Shown here piece by piece: positions 28,455 to 45,257 of a DNA stretch of 57,310 nucleotides; position 1 is the first letter of the stretch; each line of letters starts with the position of its first letter. The position numbers and the translations under genes are program-made. The notes below the pieces were generated by a model, which searched no databases, was not told the DNA's origin, and saw only the letters and a program-made list of their open reading frames with translations. Source of the DNA: Paraphysoderma sedebokerense (taxonomy: Eukaryota; Blastocladiomycota; Physodermatomycetes; Physodermatales; Physodermataceae); contig JAHLJZ010000123.1 of the NCBI GenBank assembly GCA_025602915.1, forward strand, positions 1-57,310. Reading direction: 5' to 3'.

Positions 28455-28461
28455 TCACGTG
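28373..28461. promoter_or_regulatory. three 16-bp repeats each ending in CACGTG
   Basis: ATGTGGCAGTCACGTG (28373-28388), TTGTGGCAGTCACGTG (28404-28419) and ATGCGGCAATCACGTG (28446-28461). The last overlaps the REXO2 stop codon on the other strand. Spacings are 31 and 42 bp. The shared flank GGCARTCACGTG suggests one factor with a preference beyond the E-box core. They could act on the forkhead gene about 730-810 bp away. Confidence 0.6.
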
Positions 28462-29732
28462 CGCTGCCGAAAGACGGTTCCCCTGTAGAATTTCAGTTCC
28501 TCAATGCTCTCCTTGATGTCGTCCAATGCCCTGTAATCCATCGTCCATATTCAACAACACACAGTCAATCACACTGCATCATTGATACCAACAGAACAAC
28601 AGATAAAGGACAGCAAAACGCACCGGTGTGCACCCTTCTTCTTGCGCATACCCTCAAAGACATCCGGGTACCATCGCCTCGTGAGTTCCTTCACCGTGCT
28701 CACATCAATAATCCGATAGTGCAAATAATCCGTGATTCGGGGCATATCTTTTTCCAAAAACTTTTTGTCGGCGTGCACAGAGTTACCTGTAATTTTGCCG
28801 AGTTTAGTTTTCTATTCGCTCTGGCAACACTTTGAACACCAAATCCATGTAAAAGAAAAGGCAAGACAACAAACCGGCCAACACGGCCTCACCCTTCTTC
28901 ACCCATTTGCTCAAAAATGTCATCACCATATCTTCCGCTTCCTTCATAATAATTTTACTATCCAACACTGACTTGGTTAACCCACTTGCACCGTGATGTT
29001 GGATACACCATTCTGACATGTTATTCATTGTTGTTTCGGGGTGATGAATGATAACGTTCGGGCCCTGATCAAAAAAGCAATCGCAGATCAACACCGACCC
29101 AAGAGACGAGAGAGGTTTAAGGTCAAGACTTTGAAATAAGATGACAATATAATGTTGCTTGAGCATATTCCTTACCTCGGCGACTATATTCAAATCCCCG
29201 TCCGTGATCAATACCGCAATCTCCAATATCACGTCAGACAAATGATTCAACCCAGTCATCTAGACACCATTTTCCAATAAAATTCATTTAAAAATTAGCC
29301 ACTCAGTTAGAATTCGCAGTTTTAATGTCGTACAGCACTATCTAAATCACCCATTCACTTTCAAGTCCACCGTTCACGCAAAGCCCAAAAATAGTGACAC
29401 TCCTCTTCCATCTCTAAATTTATATAAAAAATTAACCTAAAACAAACCTCACAATCAATCCAAACCATAGGATTCTTAACCATCTGTTCTGTACCCGACA
29501 TTTCTAACTTTTCTTTGACCTTCCTATCAATACTGAATCGTCTATTTTCAGTTTTCAATTGACACCCTTTTACAATCGTTATCGGTTCGAGTCGCTTTAG
29601 ATTTTGGTGGTGTCGAAGGTGTCGAAGGAAGGGTAACCTGGGTTGAAAATGTCGAGGTAGAAAATTGTGTAGTGTATGAGTTCGAAGAGAATGGATTGTA
29701 AATATGGAGATGGTTGGGGTTAAGTAAACCAT
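28455..29732 (-). CDS. REX2: oligoribonuclease (REXO2/Rex2), possibly with a mitochondrial presequence
   Basis: Exons (right to left) 29448-29732, 29176-29259, 28875-29064, 28624-28786 and 28455-28530 close in phase to 265 residues; starting at the internal ATG 29501 gives 188. DEDDh exonuclease motifs are complete: VWIDCEMTGL (ExoI), [27 protein letters not shown] (ExoII), [18 protein letters not shown], and [14 protein letters not shown] (ExoIII with catalytic His and Asp). The enzyme degrades 2-5 nt RNA to mononucleotides in mitochondria and cytosol. The 77-residue extension before MSGTEQ is rich in Arg, His, Leu and Ser and has no acidic residue in its first 45, as mitochondrial presequences do. 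Two starts could thus supply two compartments. A 5' end between the two ATGs would decide this. Confidence 0.95.
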
Positions 29733-30025
29733 AAACTTGCTTTTTTAGTTGGCCTCCCTAGGTCGGTGGTGGATCATGGACTTGCTCGACACATGTGGAA
29801 TTGCCGATCCACTTGGACTCTTATTGTCTTTGGAGTTTTACTATATATTCTAGTTATTTCATTCATACAGATAGCACTTGGATCAATTTAATATAAATTA
29901 GCGAAATGATATATGAATGTTACAAGAATAAAATACAACATTTGAAACACCCACAATTGATCAAACGATAACCAAAATACATAATCTTGTTAACAGTTTA
30001 ATTACATCGGTCCATCAAATTACCA
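29733..30025. other. REXO2 upstream region up to the left duplication breakpoint
   Basis: AT-rich, no gene seen. The 7,969-bp tandem repeat starts directly after 30025. Confidence 0.5.
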
Positions 30026-30226
30026 GTGTATATTTTGTTTTGTTAGTAAGAAGGATCTCACAATTTTCTATTCATCGTTTGATTTCAGTTCGTTCGCGGT
30101 TTTATTACTTGTAATTCATACTAAATGCATAATTATCCCGTATATAATATTTAAAAAAAGGAATGATAGCCTAGCTTTCGTTTCTAGTACTTTACACAAA
30201 AGTCTACGGTTTGCTGTGCCCCACTC

Positions 30227-32491
<2,265 letters not shown>

Positions 32492-33342
32492 TCTTGTTGG
32501 TATATAAGTTATTGAATTATATAAAGTGGTTTTTTTAGCAATGGACGCTTTTAACAGGGAAACTCGTTAATTTCTTTCTTTGGCGGTGTCCTTCATTAAA
32601 CGATTTTGGCGCATTGCGCACGGCCAATAATTGTACAGTTGGATTAAAAGATAGATAAACATCAGAGAGCTAATTATGGTTTATTTATAGCAGAATAGTA
32701 CAATATCATGGTGATAAAACTTCATTCGCCAGAGCAATATATTCAGCAGCCAAGAGTCCAAGACGCTAATCAAATAGACATTAGAATTCTTGTGCTTGAT
32801 ATTGCTAAATATGCAGTATGCCGATATAAGCAAATTTGTACTCTTTTAACGTATTGCTCCATGCACTTTTTATCCACTTTATTTGCGGTGTCCACAATCT
32901 TTCTATTATTCCAAGAATGACGCATTGCAAATTCAATTTTCGACAAAAGTGGCTGAAATGACTAAATTGCCATTCTCCGGACATTCCATCAATTCCAACA
33001 CTACATTTACATTCCAACACTCAGAAACTCAGTGCAGACACCTTTTTCTAAGGACAAATATTCTCATAGCAGATAGCCTAAAGTTTTGTAAAGAGCGGTT
33101 TTTCCTCCTCAATACTCCTTTCTCGTAAACAAGCCAGCTACCCCTACTGCTAAATTGCCTTATCCTGGCCGCCCCTGAACCATTGACTTTCAGTACTGCG
33201 ACAGATCCCAATACCCTTTGACTGTTGTATACTCTCCACATTTACATCCTTCCCCTAATTAATTTGTCTTCGTATCTCCAAACTGGAGCGGTTGCAAGAG
33301 CCTGTTGTATCGTTAAAACGCCGGTTCAAGAGTGTGCAAAAG
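32492..33342. promoter_or_regulatory. divergent promoter of MET2 and the HECT ligase (copy 1)
   Basis: An 851-bp shared upstream region. It holds a CCAAT box on the plus strand (GGCCAAT, 32622-32628) and a diverged repeat of the GCGGTGTCC...GCATTGC pattern (about 32582-32620 and 32884-32930). I see no CACGTG, although in yeast MET genes this is the Cbf1 site. Confidence 0.5.
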
Positions 33343-36300
33343 ATGGACTTGCTGTCCAGTTTGTTTGGGCGGAAATCTTCTACTTCGTCGTCGAGTAACG
33401 TTGATAATTCAAAAAATAAGGAAAAAGTATTAGTGATAAAGAAAAAGGAGTCGTCCTCTGAAATGGCAAGTGTATTCAATAATATTCGTGCGTAGGATCA
33501 AAAGAGTTACCGACGAAATTGGTAATTCATACAGAAATCTGTAGTTTTCGGAAAACTAACAGTTCAATCTGCCGTTCAATATTACAGACTGTAGGACGCT
33601 GTATTTGCTGTAACAGCGAACTTCGTTATCCTGTAGATGTACCATGTTTTCGATGCACAATATGCGATACCGTAAATGACCTCATACTTCCAATTCCCCT
33701 CGCCCTGCCGGAATCCTCAACGGATTCTAATTCAACAGGAACAGTGTTACCCTATTTTGCCACAATAACAGAACCGTTATCCTTGTCCCGATTAGAATCT
33801 TCAATACAATCCGCTAGATCGTCTCAGGATTATAAAGATTTAGAGAAACTGTTGAAGAGTACATTTTCGAGTTGGGATATTTTGAATGGTAGTTTTGCCA
33901 AACAGACCAAAGATAAGAAGGAGGATGAGAGTGAAACGAGCGCCGAATTGCAAAAGACCGGAACAAGTGCCAAGGTGAGCTTGGACGAACCCAGAGTGAA
34001 TATGGAGGATGTCAGAGTTGCTTGGCATATGATTACTTTGCTTGTAAGTACTTTCCTTTTCCGATTAATGGAATGAAATAGCTTAGAGTATTTGAGTGCT
34101 AATAGTTAATGTTTTTTTTGCGTTAACTTATTTAGCCGAAAAACCTGATATCCGAGGTGTTAAATAGTATTGAGTCTTTACTGAAGCGACCAGGACGGTA
34201 AGAACCTTGTGTTCTTATGTTTTTTTGGGCGCGAATTTGAGTTAATATTTTCTGTCTTTAGTAAATTCACGGATCCGAATGATCTCAAATTTTTCTTGAT
34301 TTTGTTAGAGGTATGCGTTGATACCATTTTTTAGAAAAGTTATCGTCAGCGCTAAGTTTCCCATGCTTTTCAGAATCCGATCCTATCACACTCGTCCAAT
34401 CTGGAAGAAACACGGCATCATCACATCCTTACTAGTCACTTATTTGGTCTCATATCTAATCTATCAAACGAACTACACCATTACCTCGTCAACTGGCTAT
34501 CACGATATCCTCAACCCTTATTCCAAGATCGCGTGGAGTTTGTCAACAAATTCATCACATACCGACTAAATCACGGCCACGAATTCATTACAAATGTTTC
34601 GAGTGATAACAACACTTCCGAAAGAGACGGGAAAAAATCAACATCCCAATACCTCAGTCCACAACCGCCAGGGGTGTCGACGTCGAGAAATCGAAGACCG
34701 CTACTTTTTGGTGGAAGTGGTAGCAGTTCAACCAGCAGTTTAGATGAACGCGAACGAGATAGATCAAATCGGAGGTCCAATAGTCACAGCGGGGTTGATT
34801 TATTGCAGATGTTGATGCAGGGAATGATGAGTGGCAGTCATTCTTCTAGTGCATCTAGCATCGATGAAGAAGAGGAAGATGAAAATGGGTATAAATATAG
34901 TGGAGATTGGGCAATCGCTGCTGCTTCAAGAGTCATGGCTTTATTTTGTGAGTTTTGGTTTCTTAATTTATTTAAAAAACTGAAATCGTGTCTGACTATT
35001 TGAAAATGCATTTCTAGTCGCAGCAAATAATATAAACTCCCACCTTCCTATTTCAGTATTTTACAACACCATGGTCGATCTAAAAGTTAACCTCGTAACA
35101 GACTTTGACAATTGGGAACGTCGGACAGGAAAATTCTCATTCTGCCAGTACCCGTTTCTCCTTTCCATGTCAGCCAAAATGGATCTCATCTCCTTCGAAG
35201 CCCGTCGACAAATGTACAACAAATTTCGAGAAGCATTAATCGTTACAGCGCTAATGCAAGAAAAATTCGTCACCCCATTTATTACCCTCCGTATCCGTCG
35301 TGAAGCTTTAGTCTATGATTCTTTATCTCAATTATCTAACGCTGAATTAGACTTGAAGAAACGATTAAGAATCGAATTCCCAGGCGAAGAAGGTGTCGAT
35401 GCCGGTGGATTGACCAAGGAATGGTTATTGTTGCTTGTGAAAGAATTGTTTGACCCGAAATATGGAATGTGGATTGTAGACGAAGATTCGAAATTGAGTT
35501 GGTTTAACCCTTCTAGCTTTGATTCGCAAGAGTATTATTTGGTTGGAGTAATTGTCGGTTTGGCGGTGTATCATAGTACCATTTTGGATATTAACCTTCC
35601 TCTGGCATGTTACAAGAAACTGCTGGGGTTAACCGTTGGATTAAGCGATTTGATGGAGTTGAGGCCGGCTTATGCTCAAGGGTTGCAAGCTTTGCTGGAT
35701 TATGATAAAGACGATGTGGAAGAAGTGTTTTGTAGAGATTTCGTCGGAGAATACGGTAATTTTTATTTTCTGTCCTGACGGATATATAACTATTTGATCT
35801 AACTATGTGTTCTTGTTTACAGAATCATACGGCGAAATAGTTCGCACGCCATTGATTTCCAATGGAGAAAATATTCCAGTCACGCAGAAAAATAAAAAGG
35901 AATATGTTGATTTGGTGGTTGATTTTGTGTTAAACAAAAGTATTCACACTCAATTCGAGTTATTCAAAAGCGGGTTCTTGAGAGTATTACAAGGGAACGC
36001 GGTATGTCAAGTTATTGTTCCTCACTCTATCCGTATAACATTCCTCTCTAATACTTTTTTGTCGCCACCAGCTCTCTCTTTTCCGTCCCGAAGAAATAGA
36101 ACTCTTGGTTCGCGGGTCAACAGACATTGATATCGGTCAAATTCAAGCCATCACTGAATACGAAGGATTTTCAAGCAATGATTCCACCGTTCGATGGTTT
36201 TGGGAAACAGTCGATTGTTTTAACAGCGAAATGAAGAAACGATTTTTACGATTCGTGACCGGTACAGATAGAATTCCTGGAACTGGTAGTGCTGGGATAA

Positions 36301-36538
36301 AATTTAAAATTAGTTGTGCTGGCGAGGGAGATTCAGACTAGTATGTTTTTTTTCGACTATCCTTGTTTCCCTTTCTCTCCGTTTGTGACTAACACGGTTC
36401 GTGTACCTTGATGATAGTCTACCCGTTGCACATACCTGTTTCAATCAAATTCTGTTACACAAGTACTCATCCCGAGAAAAATTAGAAAGTAAACTCCGAA
36501 CTGCAATTTTAGAGAGTGAAGGATTCGGAATCAAATAA
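33343..36538 (+). CDS. HUL4: HECT E3 ubiquitin ligase of the Hul4 type, copy 1
   Basis: Exons 33343-33471, 33588-34043, 34136-34197, 34262-34310, 34374-34947, 35018-35755, 35823-36001, 36072-36340 and 36418-36538 close in phase to 858 residues. N-terminal Cys cluster CICCNSEL...[13 protein letters not shown] looks zinc-binding, as in fungal Hul4. The middle has [13 protein letters not shown] and a Ser-rich linker with acidic runs. The HECT domain (about residues 480-858) has [50 protein letters not shown] and ends [16 protein letters not shown] with catalytic Cys826, 32 residues from the end as is usual. It accepts ubiquitin on Cys826 and passes it to substrates. The junction after exon 1 (donor GTATTC) is the least certain part. 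Two dead scraps of this gene lie at 46870-47120 and 49533-49825. Confidence 0.94.
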
Positions 36539-37288
36539 GTCGTTTCACTCTGACTTTCCCATATTTCCTTGCCTTTGCAAAATTGGAACCTTCAATATAA
36601 TCAAAAAAGTTACCCTTATGTAATGCAGGGAAAACGAGGGTCGGGGTCTAGCGATCTGATTGAGTGAATGCATCATTTTATAATATTAAAAATTGTAATA
36701 ATGATTTTCTTTGAGTAAATTACTAGCGGTATCAAAGACATTTATACAAAAGAAAAATCACGGTACAAAATATTGAGGTCTGACGTTGTGATGCAATGTC
36801 TGGATTCTTGGTTCTTATCCATTTACCAATGATGCATCTGTTTCAATGTCAATTCATCATCCGCATATTTTCTTCAATCTTTAAATTAATAGAGAATGCT
36901 AATAATAATAGAGTCTACCCGGACAACACTTGACTTCTCCTCATGAATTTTAATCATTAACCCCTTCTGCAAATTTAAGGCATAACCTACCTTTACTTTA
37001 ACCTCATCGGCTTGAAATCATGTAAGAGGGGCAAGACTTTGGTCAAGGACTCGAAGCGGAATAGACAAACATAAATTTCTTGAATTCGAAAATTAGTTAT
37101 CTTTTCTGCTTGTCCCATAAATCTGATTATGCCAAGACAAATTATTGACGTATGTTAACGAAATTAGATTCCAAAGGATATCAAAAATATATTTAAACGA
37201 AACTTATCTTTATTTATTCATTGAAATTTCAATATAATTATTATAATAAAGTATCATTCCCACTTCTTCAAAAATATTGTAATACTAC
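36539..37288. other. convergent 3' intergenic region (HECT / 7TM gene, copy 1)
   Basis: AT-rich 3' flanks. A segment near 36745-36790 (ATCACGGTACAAAATATTG and flanks) recurs in diverged form at about 49534-49585 beside a HECT scrap. No gene seen. Confidence 0.5.
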
Positions 37289-37994
37289 TCATACACCGGA
37301 ACAATTGTGCGTATTATTTGACATTTTAGCAGTCTGCAAAGCTCTACCACTTTCTGGTAACGGACTATTAGCCACCGGGGTTTTACTTGATCTACCTTGC
37401 AATGCGTTTTGGATGTCAATGCTAAAGAAATCGATGATGACGGTACAGTCCAACGCTACGAGGAGTTGATACATTGCACTAGAAACAGAACTGGCTTCGT
37501 CGGCTGAGGGGAACCAAAGTATCACAATAATGATAGCGAATACAGCGGAAAGAAAGATGCGGATTATACGTGTTTTGCTAACACCAAGTCGGGCAATACC
37601 TTTTTTTTTAAATAGATACAGAATATACGAGTCCGTTGCCGCAGTGAATAACTTAAGAACAGTATTAGTGAATGAACATGCCGAATACGAAGCCCAGTTA
37701 GCGTTGATAGCGGTGACCCATGCGATCATTCCGTCATGAATAGCAATGTGGAGGTAGTAAAACGTGACGACAACCCATGGCAGTTGGAAGAGAAGTACCA
37801 GAGGAATGTATTTGTGGAGATGCGTGCGATTGGTGACAATTAAGAGACGCTCTACATAATGATAGAGATTGACAGCATCCGAAAACCGAACTGTTACAGC
37901 ACAAAGCGCATATGCGGTGACATAGTATCGCCAATCTCTGAAGTCATGAAGTTCTAGAGGCATGTGCATATAAGTTACATTTGAGAACAGAGCT
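37289..37994 (-). pseudogene. 5'-truncated copy of the 7TM protein gene at the duplication junction
   Basis: The sequence equals the intact copy (45258-46109) from its residue 50 onward, but the first 49 codons, covering TM1 and part of TM2, lie outside the duplicated unit. Reading leftwards from the junction, the frame continues a few codons into the MET2 3' flank. An internal ATG at 37969 could start a product of 226 residues lacking TM1 and most of TM2. It has lost its promoter and is probably non-functional. Confidence 0.85.
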
Positions 37995-38195
37995 GTGTAT
38001 ATTTTGTTTTGTTAGTAAGAAGGATCTCACAATTTTCTATTCATCGTTTGATTTCAGTTCGTTCGCGGTTTTATTACTTGTAATTCATACTAAATGCATA
38101 ATTATCCCGTATATAATATTTAAAAAAAGGAATGATAGCCTAGCTTTCGTTTCTAGTACTTTACACAAAAGTCTACGGTTTGCTGTGCCCCACTC

Positions 38196-40460
<2,265 letters not shown>

Positions 40461-41311
40461 TCTTGTTGGTATATAAGTTATTGAATTATATAAAGTGGTT
40501 TTTTTAGCAATGGACGCTTTTAACAGGGAAACTCGTTAATTTCTTTCTTTGGCGGTGTCCTTCATTAAACGATTTTGGCGCATTGCGCACGGCCAATAAT
40601 TGTACAGTTGGATTAAAAGATAGATAAACATCAGAGAGCTAATTATGGTTTATTTATAGCAGAATAGTACAATATCATGGTGATAAAACTTCATTCGCCA
40701 GAGCAATATATTCAGCAGCCAAGAGTCCAAGACGCTAATCAAATAGACATTAGAATTCTTGTGCTTGATATTGCTAAATATGCAGTATGCCGATATAAGC
40801 AAATTTGTACTCTTTTAACGTATTGCTCCATGCACTTTTTATCCACTTTATTTGCGGTGTCCACAATCTTTCTATTATTCCAAGAATGACGCATTGCAAA
40901 TTCAATTTTCGACAAAAGTGGCTGAAATGACTAAATTGCCATTCTCCGGACATTCCATCAATTCCAACACTACATTTACATTCCAACACTCAGAAACTCA
41001 GTGCAGACACCTTTTTCTAAGGACAAATATTCTCATAGCAGATAGCCTAAAGTTTTGTAAAGAGCGGTTTTTCCTCCTCAATACTCCTTTCTCGTAAACA
41101 AGCCAGCTACCCCTACTGCTAAATTGCCTTATCCTGGCCGCCCCTGAACCATTGACTTTCAGTACTGCGACAGATCCCAATACCCTTTGACTGTTGTATA
41201 CTCTCCACATTTACATCCTTCCCCTAATTAATTTGTCTTCGTATCTCCAAACTGGAGCGGTTGCAAGAGCCTGTTGTATCGTTAAAACGCCGGTTCAAGA
41301 GTGTGCAAAAG
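40461..41311. promoter_or_regulatory. divergent promoter of MET2 and the HECT ligase (copy 2)
   Basis: Identical to 32492-33342, with the CCAAT box at 40591-40597. Confidence 0.5.
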
Positions 41312-44300
41312 ATGGACTTGCTGTCCAGTTTGTTTGGGCGGAAATCTTCTACTTCGTCGTCGAGTAACGTTGATAATTCAAAAAATAAGGAAAAAGTATT
41401 AGTGATAAAGAAAAAGGAGTCGTCCTCTGAAATGGCAAGTGTATTCAATAATATTCGTGCGTAGGATCAAAAGAGTTACCGACGAAATTGGTAATTCATA
41501 CAGAAATCTGTAGTTTTCGGAAAACTAACAGTTCAATCTGCCGTTCAATATTACAGACTGTAGGACGCTGTATTTGCTGTAACAGCGAACTTCGTTATCC
41601 TGTAGATGTACCATGTTTTCGATGCACAATATGCGATACCGTAAATGACCTCATACTTCCAATTCCCCTCGCCCTGCCGGAATCCTCAACGGATTCTAAT
41701 TCAACAGGAACAGTGTTACCCTATTTTGCCACAATAACAGAACCGTTATCCTTGTCCCGATTAGAATCTTCAATACAATCCGCTAGATCGTCTCAGGATT
41801 ATAAAGATTTAGAGAAACTGTTGAAGAGTACATTTTCGAGTTGGGATATTTTGAATGGTAGTTTTGCCAAACAGACCAAAGATAAGAAGGAGGATGAGAG
41901 TGAAACGAGCGCCGAATTGCAAAAGACCGGAACAAGTGCCAAGGTGAGCTTGGACGAACCCAGAGTGAATATGGAGGATGTCAGAGTTGCTTGGCATATG
42001 ATTACTTTGCTTGTAAGTACTTTCCTTTTCCGATTAATGGAATGAAATAGCTTAGAGTATTTGAGTGCTAATAGTTAATGTTTTTTTTGCGTTAACTTAT
42101 TTAGCCGAAAAACCTGATATCCGAGGTGTTAAATAGTATTGAGTCTTTACTGAAGCGACCAGGACGGTAAGAACCTTGTGTTCTTATGTTTTTTTGGGCG
42201 CGAATTTGAGTTAATATTTTCTGTCTTTAGTAAATTCACGGATCCGAATGATCTCAAATTTTTCTTGATTTTGTTAGAGGTATGCGTTGATACCATTTTT
42301 TAGAAAAGTTATCGTCAGCGCTAAGTTTCCCATGCTTTTCAGAATCCGATCCTATCACACTCGTCCAATCTGGAAGAAACACGGCATCATCACATCCTTA
42401 CTAGTCACTTATTTGGTCTCATATCTAATCTATCAAACGAACTACACCATTACCTCGTCAACTGGCTATCACGATATCCTCAACCCTTATTCCAAGATCG
42501 CGTGGAGTTTGTCAACAAATTCATCACATACCGACTAAATCACGGCCACGAATTCATTACAAATGTTTCGAGTGATAACAACACTTCCGAAAGAGACGGG
42601 AAAAAATCAACATCCCAATACCTCAGTCCACAACCGCCAGGGGTGTCGACGTCGAGAAATCGAAGACCGCTACTTTTTGGTGGAAGTGGTAGCAGTTCAA
42701 CCAGCAGTTTAGATGAACGCGAACGAGATAGATCAAATCGGAGGTCCAATAGTCACAGCGGGGTTGATTTATTGCAGATGTTGATGCAGGGAATGATGAG
42801 TGGCAGTCATTCTTCTAGTGCATCTAGCATCGATGAAGAAGAGGAAGATGAAAATGGGTATAAATATAGTGGAGATTGGGCAATCGCTGCTGCTTCAAGA
42901 GTCATGGCTTTATTTTGTGAGTTTTGGTTTCTTAATTTATTTAAAAAACTGAAATCGTGTCTGACTATTTGAAAATGCATTTCTAGTCGCAGCAAATAAT
43001 ATAAACTCCCACCTTCCTATTTCAGTATTTTACAACACCATGGTCGATCTAAAAGTTAACCTCGTAACAGACTTTGACAATTGGGAACGTCGGACAGGAA
43101 AATTCTCATTCTGCCAGTACCCGTTTCTCCTTTCCATGTCAGCCAAAATGGATCTCATCTCCTTCGAAGCCCGTCGACAAATGTACAACAAATTTCGAGA
43201 AGCATTAATCGTTACAGCGCTAATGCAAGAAAAATTCGTCACCCCATTTATTACCCTCCGTATCCGTCGTGAAGCTTTAGTCTATGATTCTTTATCTCAA
43301 TTATCTAACGCTGAATTAGACTTGAAGAAACGATTAAGAATCGAATTCCCAGGCGAAGAAGGTGTCGATGCCGGTGGATTGACCAAGGAATGGTTATTGT
43401 TGCTTGTGAAAGAATTGTTTGACCCGAAATATGGAATGTGGATTGTAGACGAAGATTCGAAATTGAGTTGGTTTAACCCTTCTAGCTTTGATTCGCAAGA
43501 GTATTATTTGGTTGGAGTAATTGTCGGTTTGGCGGTGTATCATAGTACCATTTTGGATATTAACCTTCCTCTGGCATGTTACAAGAAACTGCTGGGGTTA
43601 ACCGTTGGATTAAGCGATTTGATGGAGTTGAGGCCGGCTTATGCTCAAGGGTTGCAAGCTTTGCTGGATTATGATAAAGACGATGTGGAAGAAGTGTTTT
43701 GTAGAGATTTCGTCGGAGAATACGGTAATTTTTATTTTCTGTCCTGACGGATATATAACTATTTGATCTAACTATGTGTTCTTGTTTACAGAATCATACG
43801 GCGAAATAGTTCGCACGCCATTGATTTCCAATGGAGAAAATATTCCAGTCACGCAGAAAAATAAAAAGGAATATGTTGATTTGGTGGTTGATTTTGTGTT
43901 AAACAAAAGTATTCACACTCAATTCGAGTTATTCAAAAGCGGGTTCTTGAGAGTATTACAAGGGAACGCGGTATGTCAAGTTATTGTTCCTCACTCTATC
44001 CGTATAACATTCCTCTCTAATACTTTTTTGTCGCCACCAGCTCTCTCTTTTCCGTCCCGAAGAAATAGAACTCTTGGTTCGCGGGTCAACAGACATTGAT
44101 ATCGGTCAAATTCAAGCCATCACTGAATACGAAGGATTTTCAAGCAATGATTCCACCGTTCGATGGTTTTGGGAAACAGTCGATTGTTTTAACAGCGAAA
44201 TGAAGAAACGATTTTTACGATTCGTGACCGGTACAGATAGAATTCCTGGAACTGGTAGTGCTGGGATAAAATTTAAAATTAGTTGTGCTGGCGAGGGAGA

Positions 44301-44507
44301 TTCAGACTAGTATGTTTTTTTTCGACTATCCTTGTTTCCCTTTCTCTCCGTTTGTGACTAACACGGTTCGTGTACCTTGATGATAGTCTACCCGTTGCAC
44401 ATACCTGTTTCAATCAAATTCTGTTACACAAGTACTCATCCCGAGAAAAATTAGAAAGTAAACTCCGAACTGCAATTTTAGAGAGTGAAGGATTCGGAAT
44501 CAAATAA
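41312..44507 (+). CDS. HUL4: HECT E3 ubiquitin ligase of the Hul4 type, copy 2
   Basis: Same nine-exon model as 33343-36538 shifted by 7,969 bp, giving the same 858-residue protein with catalytic Cys826. No difference was seen between the two. Confidence 0.94.
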
Positions 44508-45257
44508 GTCGTTTCACTCTGACTTTCCCATATTTCCTTGCCTTTGCAAAATTGGAACCTTCAATATAATCAAAAAAGTTACCCTTATGTAATGCAGGGA
44601 AAACGAGGGTCGGGGTCTAGCGATCTGATTGAGTGAATGCATCATTTTATAATATTAAAAATTGTAATAATGATTTTCTTTGAGTAAATTACTAGCGGTA
44701 TCAAAGACATTTATACAAAAGAAAAATCACGGTACAAAATATTGAGGTCTGACGTTGTGATGCAATGTCTGGATTCTTGGTTCTTATCCATTTACCAATG
44801 ATGCATCTGTTTCAATGTCAATTCATCATCCGCATATTTTCTTCAATCTTTAAATTAATAGAGAATGCTAATAATAATAGAGTCTACCCGGACAACACTT
44901 GACTTCTCCTCATGAATTTTAATCATTAACCCCTTCTGCAAATTTAAGGCATAACCTACCTTTACTTTAACCTCATCGGCTTGAAATCATGTAAGAGGGG
45001 CAAGACTTTGGTCAAGGACTCGAAGCGGAATAGACAAACATAAATTTCTTGAATTCGAAAATTAGTTATCTTTTCTGCTTGTCCCATAAATCTGATTATG
45101 CCAAGACAAATTATTGACGTATGTTAACGAAATTAGATTCCAAAGGATATCAAAAATATATTTAAACGAAACTTATCTTTATTTATTCATTGAAATTTCA
45201 ATATAATTATTATAATAAAGTATCATTCCCACTTCTTCAAAAATATTGTAATACTAC
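44508..45257. other. convergent 3' intergenic region (HECT / 7TM gene, copy 2)
   Basis: Same as 36539-37288. No gene seen. Confidence 0.5.

Noticed and set aside
28404-28835. 143-codon frame on the plus strand
   Set aside because: It is antisense to the last two exons of the oligoribonuclease, whose motifs are certain.
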